Origin: Flavobacteriales bacterium
GTDB taxonomy: Bacteria; Bacteroidota; Bacteroidia; UBA10329
DNA: 64,000 nt
Direction: 5' to 3'
Assembly (NCBI GenBank): GCA_020635495.1
Contig: JACJZQ010000006.1
Span: forward strand, 62,001-126,000
Both the position numbers and the translations under genes were made by a program. Positions 39,869 through 47,709 of the stretch are shown piece after piece. Under the pieces are notes generated by a model. The model was not told the DNA's origin. It did not search any database and saw nothing but the letters and a program-made list of their open reading frames with translations. How positions within the stretch are numbered: position 1 is the first letter of the stretch; each line of letters opens with the position of its first letter.

Positions 39869-42078
39869 GGCTGTTCTCCACTGGGCTAAAGGACTGGAAA
39901 CAGTCATGGAAGAGTGATCTTCGTGCATCGATTAGCGTTGCTTTCATTGCCATTCCATTAGGCTTTGGAATCGGATTGGCATCCGGTGTTCCGCCTATGG
40001 CTGCCGTAATTCCATCTGTAATTGGCGGTCTCCTGCTTGCCTGGTTCAGCGGTGGAAATGTCATTGTACACAGCACTCCTAAAATGCTTATTGGGGTTAC
40101 CGCTGTTGCAGTAATTACGCTAGGCGGAGACGATATACTTCTGGGATATAGGTTGTATTTGGCTGCAGTGGTCTTTGCCGGAATAATTCAGTTTTTACTG
40201 GGCAGTTTACGGCTAGGAGTAATTGGCGATCTGATTCCCGCTAGTGTGATAAAAAGTCTGTTGGCTGCCGTGGGAGTATTCATCATCGTAAAACAGATTC
40301 CGGTACTTGTCGGGTCACACCTGCACCCGAAAGATATAGTGCAAATGACCAGAATGCTGCCAGAACTCTTGGCAGACATCAACCCCATGGTCGGTTTTAT
40401 CGGACTATTGTCTGTTGTGATCATGTTTCTCCATCCGAGTTTTGAATTCCCTGCCATCAAAGCAATTCCTGCTGCCGTGTGGGTAATAGCCCTGTCTATA
40501 GGGTATTCGTATTTGCTTGGTTTTGAGGAAGGAGGCGAGATGTTCGGTTTCGAATTCAATTCTGAATTTCTGATCGACATACCTTCCAGCGTAGCTGAAA
40601 TGGTGGCTTACCCCGATTTTAGCCTATGGCAAACGTGGGATTTCTGGAATGTGGTGATAGCTGTTGTCGTTATCAGTAGCATAGAAGCCATTTTAAGCAC
40701 CAAGGCCATTGACAGGCTTGACGCCAAGAAGCGAAAGTCAAACGTGAACAGGGAACTGAGTGTGGTGGGGCTCGGAACAGCGGCTTCGGGCATGATCGGA
40801 GGACTGCCCATTATTCCCGGCATTGTTCCCAGTTCTGTGGGCGCCAGCCACAATGGAAAAGGCATGCTTATGAATGTTTTCCATGCCCTTTGGATACTGA
40901 TTTTGATAGTTCTTCTTGGTAGTCAGTTACAACACATTCCGCTGGCTGCATTGGCCGGAATCCTTATTCATACCGGATACAAATTGATCAACCCTTCAGA
41001 GATCAGAAACATATACAGAATAGGTTGGGACGAATTACTGATCTTCTCAACCACGCTGGTTGTTACGCTTACCACAGACCTGATAATCGGTATTGGCATC
41101 GGTGTACTTCTAACCATTGTCATCCACATCGTTCGCCTCCGCTCTTTGCTCAAACTTTTCACCATTCTCTTTAAACCCAATGTGGTATCGTATGAGGAAG
41201 AGGAAGATTCAGAAACATTCCACATCAGTGTAAGCGGTTACAGCAATTTCCTAAACTACCCTCAGCTCAAAAAGGCTTTGGATGTTGTTCCTCGCGAAGC
41301 CTCGATAATTGTGGACTTCAGCATGGCAGAGTTCATTGACCATTCGGTAATGGAGCATCTGTCTGAGCACGAAGAAAACCATATCCGAAGAGGCGGGAAT
41401 TTTGAGGTTATAGGGATTGACACCCATTTGAGCTCCGCGAAACATCCACTTTCCACCAGATTCAAAGGAACAAAAGAGGTCGTATCCAACTCGGCTCCAC
41501 TTACTTCGCGTCAACAAAAACTTGAGGCAACCGCAAAAGAACTGGGTTGGCAATTCGATGCAAACGTCATGTTGTTTGTTCGAGATTTTGAACAGTTTCA
41601 TCTTTTCAGATTCAAATCCATTGACAGGGTCTACAATAGAGTTTTCGGTACATCCGATGGGCTTTTGGTAACTATACAGGATGTTGATTATCACGAAGGT
41701 GAGCTTCATACCAAAGAAGACGGACATACAACTGTTGCCACTATTGATCTCGAGAATCAGATTCCTCTGTTCACCATAGAGAAAGAGCTCATTTTTGATA
41801 AGCTGGCGGCTTTGGCAGGTTATGATGATATCGACTTCAAGAACTTCAAAGAGTTCTCTGACAATTTCAGATTGAAGGGGGAAAATGAACCTGAGGTCAG
41901 AGAGTTCTTCAAATCTGATATGGTCAAATATCTTGAGGGGAACCTGATATACAGAGTGGAAAGCGATGGCAAACGCATTCTCTTGATGAGTAAAAACAGA
42001 ACCATGAGTGTGACAGAGATAAGCGAGCTGGTAGATTTTATCGGGGGTTTTACTCCACTTTTAACCCAGTCTGCTTAA
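39865..42078 (+). CDS. SulP/SLC26 family anion transporter with C-terminal extension
   Basis: A 737-residue membrane transporter of the SulP family (sulfate, bicarbonate or other anions). The first ~420 residues have the transmembrane core, including FIAIPLGFGIGLASGVPP, the GGNVIVHSTPKMLIGVTAVAVI segment and LPIIPGIVPSSVGASHNGKG. Residues ~450-530 form a STAS domain (ISVSGYSNFLNYPQLKKAL, VDFSMAEFIDHSVMEHL). Unusually, another ~180 residues follow (from ~555 to 737), a soluble region without obvious family. The substrate cannot be read from sequence. It overlaps the universal stress protein gene by 4 bp, which may encode its regulator. Confidence 0.88.
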   Translation: MRLFSTGLKDWKQSWKSDLRASISVAFIAIPLGFGIGLASGVPPMAAVIPSVIGGLLLAWFSGGNVIVHSTPKMLIGVTAVAVITLGGDDILLGYRLYLAAVVFAGIIQFLLGSLRLGVIGDLIPASVIKSLLAAVGVFIIVKQIPVLVGSHLHPKDIVQMTRMLPELLADINPMVGFIGLLSVVIMFLHPSFEFPAIKAIPAAVWVIALSIGYSYLLGFEEGGEMFGFEFNSEFLIDIPSSVAEMVAYPDFSLWQTWDFWNVVIAVVVISSIEAILSTKAIDRLDAKKRKSNVNRELSVVGLGTAASGMIGGLPIIPGIVPSSVGASHNGKGMLMNVFHALWILILIVLLGSQLQHIPLAALAGILIHTGYKLINPSEIRNIYRIGWDELLIFSTTLVVTLTTDLIIGIGIGVLLTIVIHIVRLRSLLKLFTILFKPNVVSYEEEEDSETFHISVSGYSNFLNYPQLKKALDVVPREASIIVDFSMAEFIDHSVMEHLSEHEENHIRRGGNFEVIGIDTHLSSAKHPLSTRFKGTKEVVSNSAPLTSRQQKLEATAKELGWQFDANVMLFVRDFEQFHLFRFKSIDRVYNRVFGTSDGLLVTIQDVDYHEGELHTKEDGHTTVATIDLENQIPLFTIEKELIFDKLAALAGYDDIDFKNFKEFSDNFRLKGENEPEVREFFKSDMVKYLEGNLIYRVESDGKRILLMSKNRTMSVTEISELVDFIGGFTPLLTQSA

Positions 42079-42157
42079 CACCATTTAACAATTGAGCTTC
42101 AAACGATTTTGCACAGATGGCATGATTGTCGTTCTTTGCAACTCAAACAAGAAAAAA

Positions 42158-42727
42158 ATGAAGAATCTAGTACTAACAATCGGTGTTGTCTTAATGAGTA
42201 TTGGTGCTGCCTCAGCACAGAAAATGGCTCATGCAGATATTAACGCCATTCTTTCGGTAATGCCGGAAAACAAGAAAATCAACGAAGACCTTCAGATCTA
42301 TGCTACCGGACTTTCAAAGAGAGTTCAGGATATGAAAGCTCAGTTGGATATGGCGGTAGAGCAATTCAACAAGGTTTTAGCAGCTGGAGACACGGCCAAA
42401 GCAGTTGAAATTCAGCAACAAGGTCTGGAGTTGGATAAGCAACTGCAGCAAGCATCAGCGCAAGCAGATCAGCAACTTGCACAGAAAAGAGGTGAATTGC
42501 TGCAACCTGTTCTCAACAGAATCAGAGAAGCAATGAAGAAAGTTGCCACCGCCAAGGGATATGAATATGTACTCAATTCAGTAGATGGTTCTGGAACCTC
42601 TATTGTTCTTTGGGGACCGGATGCTGCTGACATTACCCGTGCGGTAGTTGATGAGCTAGGTATCAAATTGGAAGGTGCTGAGCAAGCTCCCGCTTCTGAA
42701 GAGGATGCCAAGAAGAAGAAAAAATAA
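42158..42727 (+). CDS. OmpH/Skp-like periplasmic chaperone
   Basis: A 189-residue periplasmic protein with a signal peptide (MKNLVLTIGVVLMSIGAASAQ) and the OmpH pattern: MAHADINAILSVMPENKKIN, a long Gln/Lys-rich coiled coil (LQIYATGLSKRVQDMKAQ to QQLAQKRGELLQPVLNRI), and the small beta part KGYEYVLNSVDGSG. Skp proteins hold unfolded outer-membrane proteins. The Lys-rich tail (DAKKKKK) is typical in this phylum. The start at 42158 is set by the signal peptide; the frame extends upstream to 42092. A near-consensus promoter is seen just upstream. The terminator is at 42749-42786. Confidence 0.88.
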   Translation: MKNLVLTIGVVLMSIGAASAQKMAHADINAILSVMPENKKINEDLQIYATGLSKRVQDMKAQLDMAVEQFNKVLAAGDTAKAVEIQQQGLELDKQLQQASAQADQQLAQKRGELLQPVLNRIREAMKKVATAKGYEYVLNSVDGSGTSIVLWGPDAADITRAVVDELGIKLEGAEQAPASEEDAKKKKK

Positions 42728-42748
42728 GCCTTAAAAAGGCAAACCTTT

Positions 42749-42786
42749 AAACCGCTTTCGTTTCTAACGGAGGCGGTTTTTTATTT
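42749..42786 (+). terminator. terminator of the OmpH-like gene
   Basis: AAACCGC and GCGGTTT pair around a smaller CG-containing inner hairpin, followed by TTTTATTTT. It lies 21 bp after the stop. Confidence 0.75.
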
Positions 42787-42793
42787 TAGAGAT

Positions 42794-44653
42794 ATGCGAT
42801 TTCTACTCACTTCACTTCTACTCTTCCCATTGCTGATCAATGCCCAACCATTGCAGCCACAGGAGGTTCAAATTCCTATGCGAGACAATGAAAACCTCGC
42901 AGCCGATGTTTATGTGCCTTCGGGATGCAACAGTTGTCCGACCATTCTCATCCAAACACCCTACAACAAAAACCTATTCCGTTGGGGATTGCCACTTGGC
43001 ATTGCGCAAAACCTCAACAATAGTCCGTATGCATTTGTGGTAGTGGATTGGCGTGGATTCTATGGCTCGGCAGGAGCGTTGAACGGCCAACCGAACCGTG
43101 GACAAGATGGCTACGATTGCGTGGAATGGATCGCCACGCAAACCTGGAGCAATGGAAAAGTGGGAACTTGGGGACCGAGCGCCTTGGGCGTGGTGCAATT
43201 TCAAACAGCACGAGAACACCCTCCGCATTTAACGTGCTGCGTTCCCGTAGTCGCTTCGCCACAGACCACATACGAAACGTATTATCCTGGTGGTGTTTAC
43301 CGAACCGAGTACGTAGAGCAATTGGATGCCCTCGGATATGGTCTGTCAACAACCGTTCTCGCCAATCCTTATGACAACCTCATTTGGCAATCGGTAGAAA
43401 ACGGGAGTTGGTATCCACAAGAGTTGGATGTGCCGTTTTACCTCATAGGTGGATGGTTTGACCACAACGCCCGCGAAATGTGGGATTTCTTTCCTGCGAT
43501 GGTTCAGAATGAGCCAACCGAAGTAGACCACCGAATGTTGTTCGGTCCATGGACGCATGGCGGACATGGTTCTGCCGCTCCAGGAACCAGCCAACAGGGC
43601 GATCTTGATTTTCCAGCGGCTGAAGGTTGGCCTACGGATAAAGCCGTGGAGTTCTTCGCGTATCATTTGCTAGAACAGCAGAACGGTTGGCAGAATGAGC
43701 CCCGCATCCGTTACTTCCAAATGGGAATGGACCAATGGCAATCGGCATCGGATTGGCCACCAGTTTCACAAACCGTAAACTATTACCTAGGTTCCAGTTC
43801 TGACATTACAACTTCGTTGGGAACTAGTGGAACCGCGAGCTACGCTTCCAATCCATCCGACCCATCTCCCACGGTGGGCGGACCAACCTTGAATGCCGAC
43901 CTACTGCAAGGCCCCTATGACATCTCAAGCACGGTTGAATCAAGATTCGATTACGCCCTTTTCGAAACCGAAGTGCTTTCAGAAGACCTTTCAGTCCAGG
44001 GACGCATCAACGTGAAACTGTTTGTGAGCACCGACCAGTTGGATGGCGATGTGGCCATTCGTCTCACCGATGTTTTCCCAAATGGCGAAAGCATCATTAT
44101 GCGAGATGGCATTCAGCGATTGCGTTTCCGCAACGGATTTACACAAGCAAACGAAGCTTTCTGCTCAGTGGGAGAAGTTTATGAGATCGGCATTGAGCTG
44201 GAAGATATCGCACACACTTTCCTTGCGGGACATAAACTGCGCTTACTGGTTTCCGGTGCCAACTACCCACGGTTTGATGTCAACCTCAACAACGGACAGG
44301 CCATGTACACCGCTGGCGACACCATCACTTCCACAAGCAATGTTTATTTCGGAACGAATAATCCTTCACGATTGGAATTGCCTGTAGTTACGAATGTTTC
44401 TTTGGATGAAGCCCATGCTGAAAACAACTTCAACATTTACCCGAACCCGACAACCGATGTCGTTTGGGTAGAAATGGAAAAAGCGCAAAGCGCGAAGGTG
44501 CGATTGATGAATGTGTTGGGAGAAGAGGTTCTTCAGCTACAAGCCTCAAGTAGCAAGCTACAAGTTGACCTGAGGGGATTTTCTCAAGGCGTTTATTTTA
44601 TGGAAGTTGAAACCGATAATGGACGTTCAACTGAGCGATTGGTCAAATACTGA
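42794..44653 (+). CDS. S15-type CocE/NonD hydrolase anchored by T9SS
   Basis: A 619-residue secreted hydrolase of the X-Pro dipeptidyl-peptidase/cocaine-esterase family. The signal peptide is MRFLLTSLLLFPLLINAQ. The alpha/beta-hydrolase motifs are PMRDNENLAADVYVP, VDWRGFYGSAG, the nucleophile Ser129 in GTWGPSALG (usual form GxSxxG or GxSYxG; the residue before Ser is Pro), Asp223 in GGWFDHNARE and His255 in FGPWTHGGH. A beta-jelly-roll domain follows (~370-540), then a type A sorting domain (NNFNIYPNPTTDVVWVEM ... GVYFMEVETDNG). It would act on proline-rich peptides, acyl esters or amides at the cell surface. The gene stands alone. Confidence 0.9.
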   Translation: MRFLLTSLLLFPLLINAQPLQPQEVQIPMRDNENLAADVYVPSGCNSCPTILIQTPYNKNLFRWGLPLGIAQNLNNSPYAFVVVDWRGFYGSAGALNGQPNRGQDGYDCVEWIATQTWSNGKVGTWGPSALGVVQFQTAREHPPHLTCCVPVVASPQTTYETYYPGGVYRTEYVEQLDALGYGLSTTVLANPYDNLIWQSVENGSWYPQELDVPFYLIGGWFDHNAREMWDFFPAMVQNEPTEVDHRMLFGPWTHGGHGSAAPGTSQQGDLDFPAAEGWPTDKAVEFFAYHLLEQQNGWQNEPRIRYFQMGMDQWQSASDWPPVSQTVNYYLGSSSDITTSLGTSGTASYASNPSDPSPTVGGPTLNADLLQGPYDISSTVESRFDYALFETEVLSEDLSVQGRINVKLFVSTDQLDGDVAIRLTDVFPNGESIIMRDGIQRLRFRNGFTQANEAFCSVGEVYEIGIELEDIAHTFLAGHKLRLLVSGANYPRFDVNLNNGQAMYTAGDTITSTSNVYFGTNNPSRLELPVVTNVSLDEAHAENNFNIYPNPTTDVVWVEMEKAQSAKVRLMNVLGEEVLQLQASSSKLQVDLRGFSQGVYFMEVETDNGRSTERLVKY

Positions 44654-44667
44654 CTTTTATCTTTGCG

Positions 44668-44699
44668 GCTTGTAGCTTAAAGCTTGAAACTTGCAGCTT
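44668..44699. repeat. AGCTTGTAG-type intergenic repeat, copy 1
   Basis: Imperfect head-to-tail units of GCTTGTAGCTT and its variants (GCTTGAAACTT, GCAGCTT) fill the gap before the miaE-like start. A related copy is at 48683-48714. Confidence 0.6.
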
Positions 44700-45281
44700 A
44701 TGTTAGGACTAAAACTACCCACCGACCCGCGTTGGGCAAACATTGCCGAAAAGAACATTGAAGAAATTCTGACCGACCACGCTTGGTGCGAGCAGAAAGC
44801 CGCCTCGAGTGCCATTTCAATGACGGTACACTATCCCGAAAAATCTGAATTGGTTGAAGCGATGCTTGAATTGGCAAAGGAGGAATTGGAGCATTACCAG
44901 ATGGTGCATAAGCGCATTCTTGACCGTGGGCTAGTTCTTGGCAAACCAAGAAGAGACGAGTACGTGCGTCAGTTGTTGGAGTTCTTCCCGAAAGATGGGG
45001 CGAGAGAAGACAAACTGGTCCATGAATTACTCATTTCAGCCATGATTGAAGCTCGTAGTTGTGAGCGTTTCAGAGTGCTCTCAGAGAATATTGAAGACAA
45101 AGACCTTGCGGCTTTCTATCATGAATTGATGATAAGCGAAGCCAATCACTACACACTCTTCCTCAAGTTTGCACGGCAATATGGCGGACGCGAAAAAGCA
45201 GATGCCAAATGGAATGCCCTACTCGATTTCGAAGCTGAGATCATGGGCAACCTCGGCAACGAGGAGAAGATTCACGGCTAA
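44700..45281 (+). CDS. miaE: tRNA-(ms2io6A)-hydroxylase-like protein
   Basis: A 193-residue diiron protein of the MiaE family, which hydroxylates the isopentenyl group of ms2i6A37 in tRNA. The start MLGLKLPTDPRWANIAEKNIEEILTDHAWCEQKAASSA is diagnostic. The metal ligands are the ferritin-like Glu and His residues: the E-x-x-H of KEELEHYQMVH, and the ISAMIEARSCERF and LMISEANHY helices. It is cytoplasmic. ATG 44700 is used; a TTG at 44691 opens the frame. The stop overlaps the stop of the convergent thioesterase gene by 4 bp. Confidence 0.92.
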   Translation: MLGLKLPTDPRWANIAEKNIEEILTDHAWCEQKAASSAISMTVHYPEKSELVEAMLELAKEELEHYQMVHKRILDRGLVLGKPRRDEYVRQLLEFFPKDGAREDKLVHELLISAMIEARSCERFRVLSENIEDKDLAAFYHELMISEANHYTLFLKFARQYGGREKADAKWNALLDFEAEIMGNLGNEEKIHG

Positions 45282-45697
45282 CCTGCCATCGCGGTTTTCC
45301 AATCCTCAGGAATGGGAACGGACCTGTTGGTTTTGTAATCGAACGCTACAATGATGTTAGTGCCTTTGGCGGTGGGCCGTTCACCTTTCTTGTCGGTTTT
45401 GGTGATGAGGCATTCGAGCACCACGCTTTTGCCGCCTATTTTACCAGCGCGCATGTACACTTTTACCTTGTCGCCAAGAAAAACCGGCTCGAGGTAATCA
45501 ATGGAAACGTGCGCCAGAATGAACCCAGTTTTGGTCCAATCAATTTCAGGAAGAATGGCATCTGTGAACGCCATTCTTCCCAACTCCATCCAACTTAGAT
45601 ACACGGCATTGTTGACATGCCCGAGCGCATCTGTATCACGAAATCTAACCTGCGCCTCTACCGTTGCTTGAAAATCTTCCATTTTAGTCTTATTCAT
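45278..45697 (-). CDS. acyl-CoA thioesterase (4HBT hot-dog fold)
   Basis: A ~140-residue hot-dog fold thioesterase. The family features are VEAQVRFRDTDALGHVNNAVYLSWMELGRM, with the catalytic Asp in the RDTDALGHVNN box, followed by FILAHVSIDYLEPVFLGDKV and the C-terminal VAFDYKTNRSVPIPEDW. It should hydrolyse short or medium acyl-CoA thioesters in the cytoplasm. ATG 45697 (MNKTKMEDFQ) is used; ATG 45682 (MEDFQ) and GTG 45724 are alternatives. A cluster of palindromic repeats lies directly upstream. Confidence 0.9.
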   Translation of the reverse strand: MNKTKMEDFQATVEAQVRFRDTDALGHVNNAVYLSWMELGRMAFTDAILPEIDWTKTGFILAHVSIDYLEPVFLGDKVKVYMRAGKIGGKSVVLECLITKTDKKGERPTAKGTNIIVAFDYKTNRSVPIPEDWKTAMAG

Positions 45698-45723
45698 TAA
45701 ATCCTCCGCCTCGTTCCTCGGCA

Positions 45724-45741
45724 CCTCCTTTGCAAAGGAGG
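45724..45741. repeat. 18-bp perfect palindrome
   Basis: CCTCCTTTGCAAAGGAGG, a perfect dyad in the region between the thioesterase and glyA genes. Confidence 0.75.
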
Positions 45742-45750
45742 ATGGAGCGC

Positions 45751-45813
45751 AATCCCCCTTTTAAAGGGGGTGGCCCGAATGTGAAGCTTGCGAAACTTTC
45801 GGGTCGGGGGATT
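45751..45813. repeat. nested inverted-repeat element with three stems
   Basis: An outer stem AATCCCCC/GGGGGATT (45751-45758 with 45806-45813) encloses a hairpin CCCCCTTT-T-AAAGGGGG (45754-45770) and a second one CCCGAA/TTTCGGG (45774-45803). The outer and inner hairpins share bases, so two foldings compete. It abuts the glyA stop at 45814. Confidence 0.7.
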
Positions 45814-47088
45814 TTAGTACGCGAACAATGGTCGTCCGCTCATTAAGTCAATCACTTCTTTTTTCACTTCTGCTATAATCGCGTCATTATCCTTATTGGT
45901 TATCACGCGGTCCATGAGGTCAACAATCGTTTTCACTTCTTGTTCTTTGAGACCTCGGGTTGTGATAGCTGGCGTTCCAACACGAATTCCAGAACTGATC
46001 ATAGGTGGCTGATCATCGAACGGAACCATGTTCTTGTTAACCGTGATATCGGCTTTTCCGAGCGCGGCATCGGCATCTTTACCGGTTACACCTTTTGACC
46101 GTAGGTCGATGAGCATACTGTGGTTGTCCGTTCCTCCTGAGATGATCTTGTAGCCTCTGTCCACAAACTCAGCCGCCATCACTTTGGCGTTCTTCAGCAT
46201 CTGCACGCAGTAATCCATGTACCTGTCTGAAAGTGCCTCTCCGAAAGCAACGGCTTTAGCAGCAATCACATGCTCTAACGGACCACCTTGCATTCCTGGG
46301 AAAACAGCACTATCAATCAACGAGCCCATGCTACGAACGGTTCCTTTCTTGGTCGCCTTTCCCCACGGATTATCGAAATTCTTTCCGATCATGATCATAC
46401 CGCCACGTGGCCCACGAAGTGTTTTGTGCGTGGTTGTGGTAACGATATGGCAATCTTCCATAGGATCAGTGAGCATACCACGGGCGATCATTCCAGATGG
46501 GTGTGAGATATCCGCCATCAAAAGCGCGCCAACTTCGTCAGCAATCTCGCGCATGCGTTTGTAATTCCAATCGCGGCTGTAAGCCGAAGCACCCGCAATG
46601 ATGAGTTTCGGACGGCATTCTTTAGCCGTAACTTCCATTGCGTCATAATCCACGGTTCCAGTCTCACGACCAACCCCATAAAAGTGCGCGTTATAAAGTA
46701 TTCCGCTGTAGTTAACAGGAGAACCATGCGTTAGGTGACCACCATGCGAAAGGTCGAAACCGAGGATATTATCGCCAGGTTTCAGGCAAGCCAATGCCAC
46801 AGCAGAGTTGGCCGAAGCTCCCGAATGAGGCTGCACATTCACATACTCGCAATTGAAAAGCTCTTTGGCTCGGTCAATAGCTATGCTCTCCACCTGATCC
46901 ACAAACTCACAACCACCGTAGTAGCGCTTTCCAGGATATCCTTCCGCGTACTTGTTGGTAAGCACAGAACCCTGCGCTTCCATAACCTGTTCGCTGACAA
47001 AATTCTCCGAAGCAATCAGTTCAATTCCATCCAACTGACGGTGTTTTTCCTTCGCAATAAGATCAAAAACTGTTTGGTCGCGCTGCAT
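45814..47088 (-). CDS. glyA: serine hydroxymethyltransferase
   Basis: A 424-residue PLP enzyme that interconverts serine and glycine and supplies one-carbon units to folate. Signatures are GIELIASENFVSEQVMEAQGS near the N-terminus, YAEGYPGKRYYGGCEFVDQ, VNVQPHSGASAN, the PLP-lysine line VTTTTHKTLRGPRGG, and NKNMVPFDDQPPMISSGIRVGTPA near the end. Length is normal and all core motifs are intact. The downstream nested repeat may affect its transcript end. Upstream, 178 bp separate it from the four-helix-bundle gene. Confidence 0.97.
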   Translation of the reverse strand: MQRDQTVFDLIAKEKHRQLDGIELIASENFVSEQVMEAQGSVLTNKYAEGYPGKRYYGGCEFVDQVESIAIDRAKELFNCEYVNVQPHSGASANSAVALACLKPGDNILGFDLSHGGHLTHGSPVNYSGILYNAHFYGVGRETGTVDYDAMEVTAKECRPKLIIAGASAYSRDWNYKRMREIADEVGALLMADISHPSGMIARGMLTDPMEDCHIVTTTTHKTLRGPRGGMIMIGKNFDNPWGKATKKGTVRSMGSLIDSAVFPGMQGGPLEHVIAAKAVAFGEALSDRYMDYCVQMLKNAKVMAAEFVDRGYKIISGGTDNHSMLIDLRSKGVTGKDADAALGKADITVNKNMVPFDDQPPMISSGIRVGTPAITTRGLKEQEVKTIVDLMDRVITNKDNDAIIAEVKKEVIDLMSGRPLFAY

Positions 47089-47140
47089 AATTTGGTTGTT
47101 TAAGTGAGGTTTTAAATTCCACGTCCAAAGTAGAAATCCT

Positions 47141-47165
47141 AAATTCTAAATGAAGAAATTCGAAA
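47141..47165 (+). repeat. left inverted repeat flanking the four-helix-bundle gene
   Basis: A 25-bp AT-rich sequence beginning AAATTCTAAATGAAG and ending AAATTCGAAA. Its exact reverse complement is at 47653-47677, so the two form a perfect inverted repeat around one gene. Confidence 0.8.
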
Positions 47166-47266
47166 TGGGTTTTGAACAACTGGTTTTTAAAATCCGAAGC
47201 ACGAAATGAAGAACTATTCTCAGCGAAGCTAAATTCAAACAAGGAAGGAAAACCTAAATTCGAGAC

Positions 47267-47623
47267 GTGAGCACCGAAAAGAAATATGACTTGGAAGCCA
47301 GAACTTTGGAGTTCGCAAAACGAGTAAGAAAGTTCGTGCGCAATCTCCAAATGGACATACCTAATCGAGAAGATGGAAAACAGTTGGTGCGATCATCTGC
47401 ATCGATAGGTGCAAACTATTTGGAAGCAAATGACGGTCTAAGTAAGAAGGATTTCCTGTTCAGAATTAAACTCAGCCGAAAAGAAGCGAAGGAGACAAAA
47501 TATTGGCTCAATTTGATTGAGACATTTGGAAACGACCATCAAGAAAAGGAAAGGTCGGAACTTCTTCAAGAAGCCAACGAACTAATGCTTATTCTTGGCG
47601 CAATTCTCAGAAACTCAAAGTAG
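47267..47623 (+). CDS. four-helix bundle protein (23S rRNA intervening-sequence type)
   Basis: A 118-residue protein of the four-helix bundle family related to IVS-encoded and Avd-like proteins. It shows the family line LEARTLEFAKRVRKFVRNLQ, the SSASIGANYLEANDGLSKKDF block, KLSRKEAKETKYWL, and a C-terminal helix ELLQEANELMLILGAILRNSK. No catalytic residues are visible; related proteins bind nucleic acid or membranes. It starts at GTG 47267. It is enclosed by 25-bp perfect inverted repeats outside the gene, which suggests a small mobile or formerly mobile unit. Confidence 0.88.
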   Translation: MSTEKKYDLEARTLEFAKRVRKFVRNLQMDIPNREDGKQLVRSSASIGANYLEANDGLSKKDFLFRIKLSRKEAKETKYWLNLIETFGNDHQEKERSELLQEANELMLILGAILRNSK

Positions 47624-47652
47624 CTGTTCATTTGGGGTTTCTCTCTTTTTTG

Positions 47653-47677
47653 TTTCGAATTTCTTCATTTAGAATTT
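47653..47677 (-). repeat. right inverted repeat flanking the four-helix-bundle gene
   Basis: Exact reverse complement of 47141-47165, 29 bp after the stop of the four-helix-bundle gene. Related TTTAGAATTT-type motifs continue to the next start at 47710. Confidence 0.8.
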
Positions 47678-47709
47678 CGTGCTTTGTTGAATTTAGAATT
47701 TAGTGCTTC

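Noticed and set aside
44530..44570. AGCTACAAG-type motif inside the S15 hydrolase sorting domain, similar to the intergenic AGCTTGTAG repeats
   Set aside because: The encoded stretch (LQASSSKLQVDL) fits the length and pattern of a normal sorting domain, so an insertion is not supported; likely chance or codon similarity.
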